Origin: Micromonospora sp. 15K316
Lineage (GTDB): Bacteria; Actinomycetota; Actinomycetes; Mycobacteriales; Micromonosporaceae
Length of the DNA stretch: 52,917 nt
Direction of reading: 5' to 3'
Assembly: GCF_004348525.1 (NCBI RefSeq)
Contig: NZ_SMKG01000021.1
Coordinates: 1-52,917, forward strand
Under the pieces are notes generated by a model. The model did no database searches and was not told the DNA's origin. It was given only the letters and a program-made list of their open reading frames with translations. A program made the translations under genes and the position numbers. Shown piece by piece: positions 1 to 8,200 of this stretch. Each line of letters starts with the position of its first letter. The stretch's first letter is position 1.

Positions 1-1082
1 CCCGTGGGCTCTCCATCGCGGACCAGCAGCTCGTCGAGATCGCGAAGGCGCTCTCCTTCGACGCCCGGATCCTGGTGATGGACGAGCCGACCGCCGCGCT
101 CTCCGGGGTCGAGGTGGAGCGGCTCTTCGGGGTCGCCCGGTCGCTCTGCGAACGCGGCGCGGCCGTGCTGTTCATCTCGCACCGCTTCGACGAGGTCTTC
201 GACCTCTGCCAGCGGATCACCGTGCTGCGCGACGGCGCCTGGGTCTCCACCGACCGCACCGCCGACCTCACCGTCGACGAGGTGGTGCGGCGCATGGTGG
301 GCCGGGAGGTCTCCTCGCTCTACCCCAAGCAGGACGCCCCGCTACGGGACGTCCTGCTGGAGGTCCGCGGGCTCGGCCGCGCCGGCGTCTTCGCCGACGT
401 GTCGTTCACCGTCCGGGGTGGTGAGATAGTCGCCCTCGCCGGGCTGGTGGGCGCCGGCCGCAGCGAGGTGGCCCGCGCGATCTTCGGCGTCGACCGCTAC
501 GACGCGGGGGAGGTGCGCGTCGCCGGCGAGCTCCTGCCGGCGGGCAGCCCCCGCCGGGCGATCGCCGCCGGCATGGCGCTGGTCCCCGAGGACCGTCGCC
601 AGCAGGGACTGGTGATGGAGCTGTCGGTCGAGCGCAACGCCACCCTGGCCCGCCGGCGGGCGCTGAGCCGGCTGGGCCTGCTGCTCGGGGGCGCCGAGCG
701 GTCCGAGGCCCAGCGGTGGACCCGACGGTTGCAGGTCAAGGCGTCCCGGCTCGGCGCGGCGGTGGCGACCCTCTCCGGCGGCAACCAGCAGAAGGTGGTG
801 CTCGCCAAGTGGCTCGCCACCGAGCCGCGGGTCCTGATCATCGACGAGCCCACCCGCGGCATCGACGTCGGCACGAAGGCCGAGGTCCATCGGCTCCTCT
901 CCGAGCTGGCGAACGAAGGGCTGGCCATCCTGATGATCAGCAGCGAGCTGCCCGAGGTGCTCGGCATGGCCGACCGGATCCTCGTCATGCACGAGGGGCG
1001 TGTGGTCCGCGAACTGTCCCGGGCCGAGGCGGACGAGACAACTGTCATGTTCGCCGCCACCGGGCAGGGGGTGACGGCGTGA
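1..1082 (+). CDS. rhaT: Rhamnose ABC transporter ATP-binding protein, C-terminal part (5' end outside window)
   Basis: Partial gene: the frame is open from base 3. It encodes the tandem-NBD ATPase of a CUT2 (ribose-type) importer, which powers sugar uptake at the inner face of the membrane. The visible part starts at the signature of the first nucleotide-binding domain ([15 protein letters not shown]), followed by Walker B ([12 protein letters not shown], nt 69-104). The second domain has the degenerate P-loop GLVGAGRSE (from nt 441), signature [15 protein letters not shown] (nt 772-816) and Walker [13 protein letters not shown], as usual for this family. The stop overlaps the next start by 4 nt (GTGA, 1079-1082). 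Rhamnose specificity is inferred from the binding protein and catabolic genes downstream. Confidence 0.9.
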   Translation, partial: RGLSIADQQLVEIAKALSFDARILVMDEPTAALSGVEVERLFGVARSLCERGAAVLFISHRFDEVFDLCQRITVLRDGAWVSTDRTADLTVDEVVRRMVGREVSSLYPKQDAPLRDVLLEVRGLGRAGVFADVSFTVRGGEIVALAGLVGAGRSEVARAIFGVDRYDAGEVRVAGELLPAGSPRRAIAAGMALVPEDRRQQGLVMELSVERNATLARRRALSRLGLLLGGAERSEAQRWTRRLQVKASRLGAAVATLSGGNQQKVVLAKWLATEPRVLIIDEPTRGIDVGTKAEVHRLLSELANEGLAILMISSELPEVLGMADRILVMHEGRVVRELSRAEADETTVMFAATGQGVTA

Positions 1083-2134
1083 GCCTCACGGACACCGGGG
1101 CGGCGGACCGCCTCACCGGGAAGCGGTCCTCCGACCGCGGGCGCCCGGGGCTCACCGAACGGCTGCTCGCCGTACGCGAATTGAGCCTGCTGCTCGCCCT
1201 CGGCGCGCTGGTCCTGGTCACCACGCTGCGCAACGACCGCTTCCTGAGCGGGCAGAGCGTCAAGGACCTGCTGCTGGGCTGCGCGATCCTGGTCATCCTC
1301 GCGGTCGGCCAGACCCTGGTCATCGTCACCCGCAACGTCGACCTGTCGGTCGGGTCGATCCTCGGCCTGGTCGCCTTCTCGACCGGGTCCCTCTTCCTCG
1401 TCGCCCCCGGCCTGCCCTGGCCGGTCGCGCTCCTGCTCGGGGTGGGGCTCGGCGCGGTCTGCGGCGCGGTGAACGGCGGGCTGATCGCGGTCGCGAAGGT
1501 CCCCGCGCTCGTCATCACGCTCGGCACCCTCTACGCCTTCCGCGGCGTCGACTACTACTGGGCGTCCGGGCGGCAGATCAACGCCGCCGACATGCCCCGG
1601 TCGTTCCTGCGGCTGGGCAACCAGACGGTGCTCGGCGTACCCGTGCTCTTCCTGGTCGCCGTGGTCGTCGTCGCCGCCGTCGGCTACTACCTGCGCTCGT
1701 ACCGCAGCGGGCGGGAGCTCTACGCCATCGGCTCGGAGCCGGCCGCCGCCCGGCTCTCCGGCATCCCCGTCGGCCGGCGCGTCTTCGCCGTCTTCGTGGC
1801 CAGCGGGGCGCTCGCCGGCCTCGCCGGCGTGCTCTACGCGGCCCGGTTCGGCACCCTCGACGCGGCCGCCGGTACGGGCCTGGAACTCCAGGTCGTCGCG
1901 GCGGCGGTGGTGGGCGGCGTGGCGATCTTCGGCGGCAGCGGCAGCGCGTACGGGGCGGCGCTCGGTGCCGTCCTGCTCACCACGATCGGCAGCTCGCTGG
2001 CCGTCCTGCGCATCGACCCGTTCTGGCAGCAGGCCGTGGTCGGCGCGCTCATCCTCGCCGCCATCGGCCTGGACCGGCTCCTGGCCCTACGGATGGCGGC
2101 CCGGCTCAGAGGGAGAAGCGCCCGTGGCGCATGA
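1079..2134 (+). CDS. rhaP: Rhamnose ABC transporter permease 1
   Basis: CUT2 inner-membrane permease (BPD_transp_2 family), 351 aa from GTG at 1079, which overlaps the ATPase stop by 4 nt. After a basic N-terminus of about 35 residues there are about eight to ten hydrophobic segments. The family hallmark [12 protein letters not shown] lies near residue 85, and a glycine-rich [11 protein letters not shown] segment lies near the C-terminus. It forms the membrane channel with the second permease. Its end overlaps the next gene by 11 bp, so translation is coupled. Substrate assignment rests on operon context. Confidence 0.9.
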   Translation: MSLTDTGAADRLTGKRSSDRGRPGLTERLLAVRELSLLLALGALVLVTTLRNDRFLSGQSVKDLLLGCAILVILAVGQTLVIVTRNVDLSVGSILGLVAFSTGSLFLVAPGLPWPVALLLGVGLGAVCGAVNGGLIAVAKVPALVITLGTLYAFRGVDYYWASGRQINAADMPRSFLRLGNQTVLGVPVLFLVAVVVVAAVGYYLRSYRSGRELYAIGSEPAAARLSGIPVGRRVFAVFVASGALAGLAGVLYAARFGTLDAAAGTGLELQVVAAAVVGGVAIFGGSGSAYGAALGAVLLTTIGSSLAVLRIDPFWQQAVVGALILAAIGLDRLLALRMAARLRGRSARGA

Positions 2135-3188
2135 CAGCCTGTACGCCGCACCGCCGTCGACCGGCGCCGAGACCGAGCGCGCGGCCGGCCGCCTGGCCGG
2201 GCTGCGCGCCGCGCTCGGCTCCTGGGACGCGGCCGTCGTGGCGGCCCTGGTGCTTGCCGTGCTGCTGGCCGGTGTGTCCGTGCAGAACTTCGCCACCGGC
2301 CGCAACGTCCAGTTCCTGCTGCTCGACCTGGTGCCGCTCGCGCTGCTCGCCCTGCCCATGACGCTGATCGTCATCACCGGCGAGATCGACCTGTCGGTGG
2401 CGAGCACGGTGGGTCTGTGCAGCACGCTGATGGGGCAGCTCTGGCTCTCCAGCGGGCTCTCACTGGAGCTGATCTGCGTGCTGGTGGTGCTGCTCGGCGG
2501 TGCGCTCGGCGCGGTCAACGGGCTCTTCGTCACCGGCTTCGGCCTGCCCTCACTGGCGGTGACCATCGGCACCCTCGCCCTGTACCGCGGGCTGTCGTTC
2601 GTGGTGCTCGGCGACCAGGCGGTGGCCGACTTCCCGGCGAGCTGGACCGCCGCGGCGGTGCGGAACATCCCCGGCACCTCGATCCCCGTCGCGGTCGTGC
2701 CGGTGTTGCTGCTGGCGCTGGTGTTCGGTGTCGTGCTGCACGCGACGTCGACGGGGCGGGCGCTCTACGCGATGGGCAACAACGACCAGGCCGCCACCTT
2801 CGCCGGCGTCTCGGTCGCCCGGACCAAGTTCTGGCTCTTCGTGGCCTCCGGCGCCGTCTGCGGGCTGGTCGGGATCTTCTGGACCCTGCGCTACGCGAGC
2901 GCCCGCGGCGACAACGCCACCGGGCTCGAACTCACCGTGGTCACCGCCGTGCTGCTCGGCGGTGTGTCGATCTTCGGCGGCCGGGGTGGGTTGCTCGGCG
3001 TGGTCGCCGGAGTCCTGCTCCTCGGTGTCCTGCGCAACGCGCTGCAACTCGCCGACGTCGACGCCAACGCGCTGACGATCGTCACGGGGGCGCTGCTCAT
3101 CGCCTCCGTCGTGCTGCCCAACGCGGTCGCGGACGTCCGTGCGCGGCTGCATCGTCGACGACAGCGCGCGAACCCCGTCGCGCCCTGA
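2124..3188 (+). CDS. rhaQ: Rhamnose ABC transporter permease 2
   Basis: Second CUT2 permease, 354 aa. I chose GTG 2124 because it sits just after the purine-rich stretch GAGGGAGAAG (2109-2118), a good ribosome site inside the end of the previous gene. The CUT2 hallmark EIDLSVASTVGL is near residue 90 and GGVSIFGGRGG near residue 280; multiple transmembrane helices are evident. It is paralogous to the upstream permease. Two permeases plus a tandem ATPase match the rhaSTPQ type of rhamnose importer first described in Rhizobium. The next gene, the binding protein, starts 31 nt downstream. Confidence 0.9.
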   Translation: MAHDSLYAAPPSTGAETERAAGRLAGLRAALGSWDAAVVAALVLAVLLAGVSVQNFATGRNVQFLLLDLVPLALLALPMTLIVITGEIDLSVASTVGLCSTLMGQLWLSSGLSLELICVLVVLLGGALGAVNGLFVTGFGLPSLAVTIGTLALYRGLSFVVLGDQAVADFPASWTAAAVRNIPGTSIPVAVVPVLLLALVFGVVLHATSTGRALYAMGNNDQAATFAGVSVARTKFWLFVASGAVCGLVGIFWTLRYASARGDNATGLELTVVTAVLLGGVSIFGGRGGLLGVVAGVLLLGVLRNALQLADVDANALTIVTGALLIASVVLPNAVADVRARLHRRRQRANPVAP

Positions 3189-3219
3189 TTCCCCACCACC
3201 AACCTTCGGAAGGATATCG

Positions 3220-4305
3220 ATGTCCGCGCACCGCAGAGGTTTCCGATTCGGGGCCACCGGCCTCGCCCTCGCCGCCCTGCTGCTCAGCGCCACGGCCTGC
3301 GGCGGCACCACCCGGGAGAACTCCGGCGACGACTCCGGCGCCGGCAACCAGGCCAGCGGCGCCGCCAACCCCGACGCGAAGATCAAGGAGGGCCTCAAGA
3401 TCGCCTTCCTGCCCAAGCAGGTGAACAACCCCTACTTCACCGTCTCCGACAACGGCGGCAAGACGGCGGTCTCCGAGATCAAGGGCGAGTTCAAGGAGGT
3501 CGGCCCCTCCGAGGCGAGCGCCTCCTCCCAGGTCAGCTACATCAACACGCTGTCCCAGCAGGGGATGGACGTGATCGTGACCTCGGCGAACGACCCCAAC
3601 GCGATCTGCGGCGCCCTCAACCAGGCGAAGGCGGCCGGTGCCAAGATCGTCACCTTCGACTCGGACACCAAGCCGGAGTGCCGGCAGATCTTCGTCAACC
3701 AGGCGACCGCCGAGGGCATCGCCGAGACGCAGGTCAAGCTCATCTCGACGCAGATCGGCGGCGCCGGTGAGATCGCGGTCCTCTCCGCCACCGCCAACGC
3801 GACAAACCAGAACGCCTGGATCGAGCTGATGAGGCAGGAGCTGACGAAGCCCGAGTACAGCAAGATCAATCTGGTCACCGTCGCGTACGGCAACGACGAC
3901 GACCAGAAGTCGTTCCAGGAGACCCAGGGCCTGCTGCAGTCGTACCCGAACCTCAAGGGCATCATCTCGCCGACCACCGTCGGCGTCGCGGCCGCCGCCC
4001 GTTACCTGAGCGGCTCCCAGTACAAGGGCAAGGTCAAGCTGACCGGCCTCGGCACGCCGAACCAGATGCGCCAGTACGTCAAGGACGGCACCGTCGACGC
4101 GTTCGCCCTGTGGAACCCGGCCGACCTGGGTTACCTCGCGGCGTACGCGGGCGCGGCGCTGGCCTCGGGGCAGGTCACCGGCGCCGAGGGCGAGAAGTTC
4201 ACGGCCGGCAAGCTCGGCGAGTACACCGTCGGCACGGACGGCGTGGTCGTCCTCGGCCCACCCACCGTCTTCGACAAGAACAACATCGACCAGTTCGACT
4301 TCTGA
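3220..4305 (+). CDS. rhaS: Rhamnose-binding lipoprotein of the ABC transporter
   Basis: Extracytoplasmic sugar-binding protein, 361 aa from ATG 3220 with GGAAGGA (3208-3214) in front. The N-terminus is a lipoprotein signal peptide: basic residues, a hydrophobic stretch, then the lipobox SATAC with the modified cysteine near residue 27, followed by a Gly/Ser/Asn linker. The mature part is a periplasmic-binding-protein fold of the RhaS kind, with motifs KQVNNPYF, TSANDPNA, TFDSDT and NPADLGYLA that I associate with rhamnose-binding proteins. A strong hairpin follows the stop at 4307-4354. Confidence 0.9.
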   Translation: MSAHRRGFRFGATGLALAALLLSATACGGTTRENSGDDSGAGNQASGAANPDAKIKEGLKIAFLPKQVNNPYFTVSDNGGKTAVSEIKGEFKEVGPSEASASSQVSYINTLSQQGMDVIVTSANDPNAICGALNQAKAAGAKIVTFDSDTKPECRQIFVNQATAEGIAETQVKLISTQIGGAGEIAVLSATANATNQNAWIELMRQELTKPEYSKINLVTVAYGNDDDQKSFQETQGLLQSYPNLKGIISPTTVGVAAAARYLSGSQYKGKVKLTGLGTPNQMRQYVKDGTVDAFALWNPADLGYLAAYAGAALASGQVTGAEGEKFTAGKLGEYTVGTDGVVVLGPPTVFDKNNIDQFDF

Positions 4306-4306
4306 G

Positions 4307-4354
4307 CTCCGGGTGGTGGTGCCGGCGTCCCGGCGCCGGCACCATCACCCGGAG
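4307..4354 (+). other. Strong intercistronic hairpin after rhaS
   Basis: Two 21-nt arms (4307-4327 and 4334-4354) pair along their whole length with a single G.T position and a 6-nt loop. The hairpin begins one base after the rhaS stop codon and ends before the rhaM ribosome site. It has no T-run, so it looks more like an mRNA stabiliser or processing/attenuation element than a full terminator. Such hairpins after binding-protein genes often keep binding-protein mRNA more abundant than downstream mRNA; that role here is inference. Confidence 0.7.
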
Positions 4355-4371
4355 GCACCGACGGGAGAACC

Positions 4372-4725
4372 ATGCCCCGCGTCTGCTTCACCCTCCAGGT
4401 CGACCCGGAACGGCTGGCCGAGTACCGCGCCCGGCACGAGCGGGTCTGGCCCGAGATGCTCACCGCGCTGGCCGAGTGCGGATGGCACGACTACTCGCTC
4501 TTCCTCCGCGAGGACGGCCTGCTCGTCGGGTTCCTGGTGACCGACGACTTCGCGGCGGTCCAGGCCGCCATGCAGGCCCGCGACGTCAACGCCCGCTGGC
4601 AGGCGCAGATGGCGCCGTACTTCCTCGACCTCGACCAGGACACCCCCGACCGCGCCATGCGGCCGCTGGACGAGATCTTCAACCTTGCGGCTCAGCTCGC
4701 CGCGCAGACGGGAGAAACGCCATGA
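4372..4725 (+). CDS. rhaM: L-rhamnose mutarotase
   Basis: 117-aa RhaM-family (DUF718) protein that interconverts alpha- and beta-L-rhamnose so the isomerase receives the right anomer. Visible family features are the N-terminal FTLQVDPERLAEYRARHE, the VWPEML motif, the central GWHDYSLFL strand and the C-terminal aromatic region. Length is close to the family norm of about 105-115. The ribosome site GGGAGAA lies just upstream of ATG 4372. Its stop overlaps the isomerase start (ATGA, 4722-4725). A second protein of this family occurs at 12312-12647 in the fucose operon. Confidence 0.92.
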   Translation: MPRVCFTLQVDPERLAEYRARHERVWPEMLTALAECGWHDYSLFLREDGLLVGFLVTDDFAAVQAAMQARDVNARWQAQMAPYFLDLDQDTPDRAMRPLDEIFNLAAQLAAQTGETP

Positions 4726-5903
4726 CCCACCCCGACGCGCCGACCCGTGACCGGGTCACGCAGGCCCTGCGCGCCCAGCGCATCGAGACCCCCTCCTGGG
4801 CGTACGCCAACTCCGGCACCCGTTTCAAGGTGTTCCCCCAGGAGGGCGTGCCGCGTGACCCGTACGAGAAGATCGCCGACGCGGCGATGGTGCACCGGCT
4901 CACCGGGGTGGCTCCCACCGTCGCGCTGCACATCCCGTGGGACCGCGTCGACGACTACGCCGACCTGGCCCGGTACGCGGCGGACCAGGGCGTGGCGCTG
5001 GGCGCGATCAACGCCAACGTGTTCCAGGACAACGACTACCGGCTGGGCAGCGTCACCAATCCCGACCCGGGAGTCCGGCGCAAGGCGATCGACCACCTGC
5101 TCGAATGCGTCGACATCATGGACCGCACCGGCTCGCGTGACCTGAAGCTCTGGTTCTCCGACGGCACCAACTACCCGGGGCAGGACGACATCCGGGCCCG
5201 GCAGGACCGGCTCGCCGCGGCGCTGCGCGAGGCGTACGACCGGCTCGGTGCCGACCAGCGGATGCTGCTGGAGTACAAGCTCTTCGAACCGGCCTTCTAC
5301 ACCACCGACGTGCCCGACTGGGGTACCGCGTACGCGCACTGCGTGGAGCTCGGGCCGAAGGCGCAGGTGGTCATCGACACCGGCCACCACGCGCCCGGCA
5401 CCAACATCGAGTTCATCGTGGCGTTCCTGCTGCGCGCCGGGAAGCTCGGCGGTTTCGACTTCAACTCCCGCTTCTACGCCGACGACGACCTGATGGTCGG
5501 CGCCGCGGACCCGTTCCAGCTGTTCCGGATCATGCGCGAGATCGTGGGGGGCGACGCGCTGCGGCCGCAGGCCGGGATCGCGTTCATGCTCGACCAGTGC
5601 CACAACATCGAGCCGAAGATCCCCGCGATCATCCGGTCGGTGCTGAACGTGCAGGAGGCGACCGCCAAGGCGCTGCTCGTCGACGCCGACGCGCTGGCCG
5701 CCGCCCAGCGGGCCGGTGACGTGCTCGGCGCGAACGCGGTGCTGATGGACGCCTACCACACCGACGTCCGTCCCCTGCTCGCCGAGCTGCGGGCCGAAGC
5801 CGGCCTGGACCCCGACCCGATCGCCGCGTACGCCCGCTCCGGCTACTTCGCGCGCATCCGCAGCGAACGGGCCGGCGGGCAGCAGGCCGGCTGGGGCGCC
5901 TGA
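4722..5903 (+). CDS. rhaI: L-rhamnose isomerase (RhaI type)
   Basis: 393-aa isomerase converting L-rhamnose to L-rhamnulose in the cytoplasm. It belongs to the TIM-barrel RhaI type (Pseudomonas stutzeri-like, broad ketose/aldose specificity) rather than the E. coli RhaA type. Metal- and substrate-binding motifs are visible: LEYK (183-186), IDTGHH (218-223) and DFNSRFYADDDL (246-257). The start ATG 4722 overlaps the mutarotase stop. The gene is directly followed by the aldolase, so the whole pathway is in order in one transcript. Confidence 0.92.
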   Translation: MTHPDAPTRDRVTQALRAQRIETPSWAYANSGTRFKVFPQEGVPRDPYEKIADAAMVHRLTGVAPTVALHIPWDRVDDYADLARYAADQGVALGAINANVFQDNDYRLGSVTNPDPGVRRKAIDHLLECVDIMDRTGSRDLKLWFSDGTNYPGQDDIRARQDRLAAALREAYDRLGADQRMLLEYKLFEPAFYTTDVPDWGTAYAHCVELGPKAQVVIDTGHHAPGTNIEFIVAFLLRAGKLGGFDFNSRFYADDDLMVGAADPFQLFRIMREIVGGDALRPQAGIAFMLDQCHNIEPKIPAIIRSVLNVQEATAKALLVDADALAAAQRAGDVLGANAVLMDAYHTDVRPLLAELRAEAGLDPDPIAAYARSGYFARIRSERAGGQQAGWGA

Positions 5904-5934
5904 CCACCACCGAACCACAAGGGACGTGAGGACG

Positions 5935-7968
5935 ATGCACTCCGAGGTTGAGGCGCTGATCGCGCGGAGCAACCGGCTCGGGGCCGACCCGACCACGACG
6001 AACTACGCCGGGGGCAACACCTCGGCCAAGGGCCGGGCCACCGACCCGGTCACCGGCGGTGCCGTGGAGCTGTTGTGGGTGAAGGGCTCCGGCGGCGATC
6101 TCGGGACGCTCACCGAGGCCGGTCTGGCGGTGCTGCGGCTGGACCGGCTGCGCGCCCTCGTCGACGTCTACCCGGGCGTCGAGCGGGAGGACGAGATGGT
6201 CGCCGCCTTCGACTACTGCCGGCACGGCCTCGGCGGGGCCGCGCCGTCGATCGACACGGCGATGCACGGCCTGGTCGACGCGGCGCACGTGGACCACCTG
6301 CACCCGGACGCCGGCATCGCGATCGCCGCCGCCGCCGACGGGCCCGAGCTGACCAAGGAGATTTTCGGCGACCGGGTGCTCTGGGTGCCGTGGCGCCGGC
6401 CCGGCTTCCAGCTCGGGCTCGACATCGCCGCCGTGGCGAGGGCCAACCCGCAGGCGATCGGCGTGATCCTCGGCGGGCACGGCATCACCGCCTGGGGGGC
6501 GACCGGCGAGGAGTGCGAGCGGCGCTCCTTGGAGATCATCCGGACCGCCCAGGCGTACCTCGACGGGCACGGCCGGGCGGAGCCGTTCGGCCCGGTGCTC
6601 GACGGGTACGCGCCGCTGCCGCCGGAGGAGCGCCGGGACCGCGCGGCCGCCCTCGCGCCGGTGCTGCGCGGCCTCGCCTCGACCGACCGGCCGCAGGTCG
6701 GTCACTTCACCGACGGCGACGTCGTGCTCGACTTCCTCGCCCGGGAGCGGCACCCCGCGCTCGCGGCGCTCGGCACGTCCTGCCCGGACCACTTCCTGCG
6801 CACCAAGGTCCGTCCGCTCGTGCTCGACCTGCCGCCCACCGCGCCGCTGACCGAGACGGTCGCCCGGCTGCGGGAGCTGCACGCCGCCTACCGCGAGGAC
6901 TACCGGGCCTACTACCAGCGGCACGCCACGCCGCAGAGCCCACCGATGCGCGGCGCCGACCCGGCGATCGTCCTCGTGCCGGGCGTCGGCATGTTCAGCT
7001 TCGGCGCGAACAAGCAGACCGCCCGGGTCGCCGGGGAGTTCTACGTCAACGCCGTGAACGTGATGCGCGGCGCGGAGTCCGTGTCGCGGTACGCCCCGAT
7101 CGACGAGGCCGAGAAGTTCCGCATCGAGTACTGGGCGCTGGAGGAGGCGAAGCTCCAGCGGCTGCCGAAGCCGAAGCCCCTCGCCGCCCGCGTCGCCTTC
7201 GTCACCGGCGGCGGCTCCGGCATCGGCCGGGCCACGGCGCACCGGCTCGCGGCCGAGGGCGCCTGCGTGGTGGTCGCCGACCGCGACGCCGGGGCGGCGG
7301 CCACCGTGGCCGCCGAGATCGGCGGCGCCGACGTGGCGGTCGCCGTCACGGCCGACGTCACCGACGGTACGGCCGTCACCGCCGCGCTGCGCGCGGCGGT
7401 GCTCGCGTTCGGCGGCGTGGACCTGGTGGTCAACAACGCCGGGCTCTCCATCTCCAAGCCGTTGCTGGAGACCACCGAGGCGGACTGGGACCTGCAGCAC
7501 GACGTGATGGCCAAGGGCTCGTTCCTGGTGTCCCGGGAGGCCGCGCGGATCATGACCGCCCAGGGGATGGGTGGCGACATCGTCTACATCTCCAGCAAGA
7601 ACTCGCTCTTCGCCGGGCCGAACAACGTGGCGTACGGCGCGGCGAAGGCCGACCAGGCGCACCAGGTACGCCTGCTCGCGGCCGAACTCGGCGGGCACGG
7701 CATCCGGGTCAACGGCGTCAACCCCGACGGGGTGGTGCGTGGCTCCGGCATCTTCGCCCGCGGGTGGGGCGCCCAGCGCGCCGCCGTCTACGGCGTGCCG
7801 GAGGAGAAGCTCGGCGAGTTCTACGCGCAGCGCACCCTGCTCAAGCAGGAGGTGCTGCCGGAGCACGTCGCCAACGCGGTCTTCGTGCTCACCGCCGGAG
7901 AGCTGTCGCACACGACCGGAATGCACGTCCCGGTCGACGCCGGTGTCGCCGCGGCCTTTCTCCGCTGA
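5935..7968 (+). CDS. rhaEW: Bifunctional rhamnulose-1-phosphate aldolase / lactaldehyde (alcohol) dehydrogenase
   Basis: 677-aa fusion. The N-terminal half (about 15-400) is a class II aldolase/adducin domain with zinc-ligand histidines in DHLHPD (H121, H123) and GGHGI (H182); it splits L-rhamnulose-1-phosphate into DHAP and L-lactaldehyde. The C-terminal half (about 418-677) is a short-chain dehydrogenase with the nucleotide motif TGGGSGIG (424-431), NNAG (500-503) and catalytic YGAAK (567-571). It is thought to oxidise L-lactaldehyde to L-lactate. ATG 5935 is preferred over GTG 5926 because the purine-rich AAGGGACGTGAGG is better spaced for it. Confidence 0.92.
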   Translation: MHSEVEALIARSNRLGADPTTTNYAGGNTSAKGRATDPVTGGAVELLWVKGSGGDLGTLTEAGLAVLRLDRLRALVDVYPGVEREDEMVAAFDYCRHGLGGAAPSIDTAMHGLVDAAHVDHLHPDAGIAIAAAADGPELTKEIFGDRVLWVPWRRPGFQLGLDIAAVARANPQAIGVILGGHGITAWGATGEECERRSLEIIRTAQAYLDGHGRAEPFGPVLDGYAPLPPEERRDRAAALAPVLRGLASTDRPQVGHFTDGDVVLDFLARERHPALAALGTSCPDHFLRTKVRPLVLDLPPTAPLTETVARLRELHAAYREDYRAYYQRHATPQSPPMRGADPAIVLVPGVGMFSFGANKQTARVAGEFYVNAVNVMRGAESVSRYAPIDEAEKFRIEYWALEEAKLQRLPKPKPLAARVAFVTGGGSGIGRATAHRLAAEGACVVVADRDAGAAATVAAEIGGADVAVAVTADVTDGTAVTAALRAAVLAFGGVDLVVNNAGLSISKPLLETTEADWDLQHDVMAKGSFLVSREAARIMTAQGMGGDIVYISSKNSLFAGPNNVAYGAAKADQAHQVRLLAAELGGHGIRVNGVNPDGVVRGSGIFARGWGAQRAAVYGVPEEKLGEFYAQRTLLKQEVLPEHVANAVFVLTAGELSHTTGMHVPVDAGVAAAFLR

Positions 7969-7984
7969 CCCGGGTCGGTGCCGG

Positions 7985-8200
7985 ATGACGACGAATCAGG
8001 TGGGGGACCCGGTGCTCGACGCGGAGGACCTGCGGCTGTTGCGCCTTATGGCGACGGGGCTGCCGCTGGAGACCGTGGCCCGGCGGACGGGGCTCTCCGA
8101 GCGGACCGTCCGCCGTCGGGTCCGGGCGATCTGTGACCGGCTCGGCGTCACCGCGCGGATCCAGGCGGTGGTGTGGGCGGCCCGGCGGGGGCTGCTGTGA
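7985..8200 (+). CDS. Small stand-alone LuxR-type HTH protein
   Basis: 71-aa protein consisting almost only of a GerE/LuxR-like helix-turn-helix: LLRLMATGLPLETVARRTGLSERTVRRRV (about 20-48), then a recognition/dimer helix ending in QAVVWAARRGLL. There is no receiver or ligand domain. It lies inside the rhamnose operon, 16 nt after the aldolase stop, and its own stop overlaps the kinase start by 4 nt (8197-8200). The frame avoids stops and keeps strong third-position GC. The ribosome site is weak. It is probably a DNA-binding modulator of the operon; target and ligand are unknown. Confidence 0.75.
   Translation: MTTNQVGDPVLDAEDLRLLRLMATGLPLETVARRTGLSERTVRRRVRAICDRLGVTARIQAVVWAARRGLL

Noticed and set aside
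5629..7926. 765-codon minus-strand open frame opposite rhaI/rhaEW
   Set aside because: Antisense shadow; the plus-strand frame holds all catalytic motifs.
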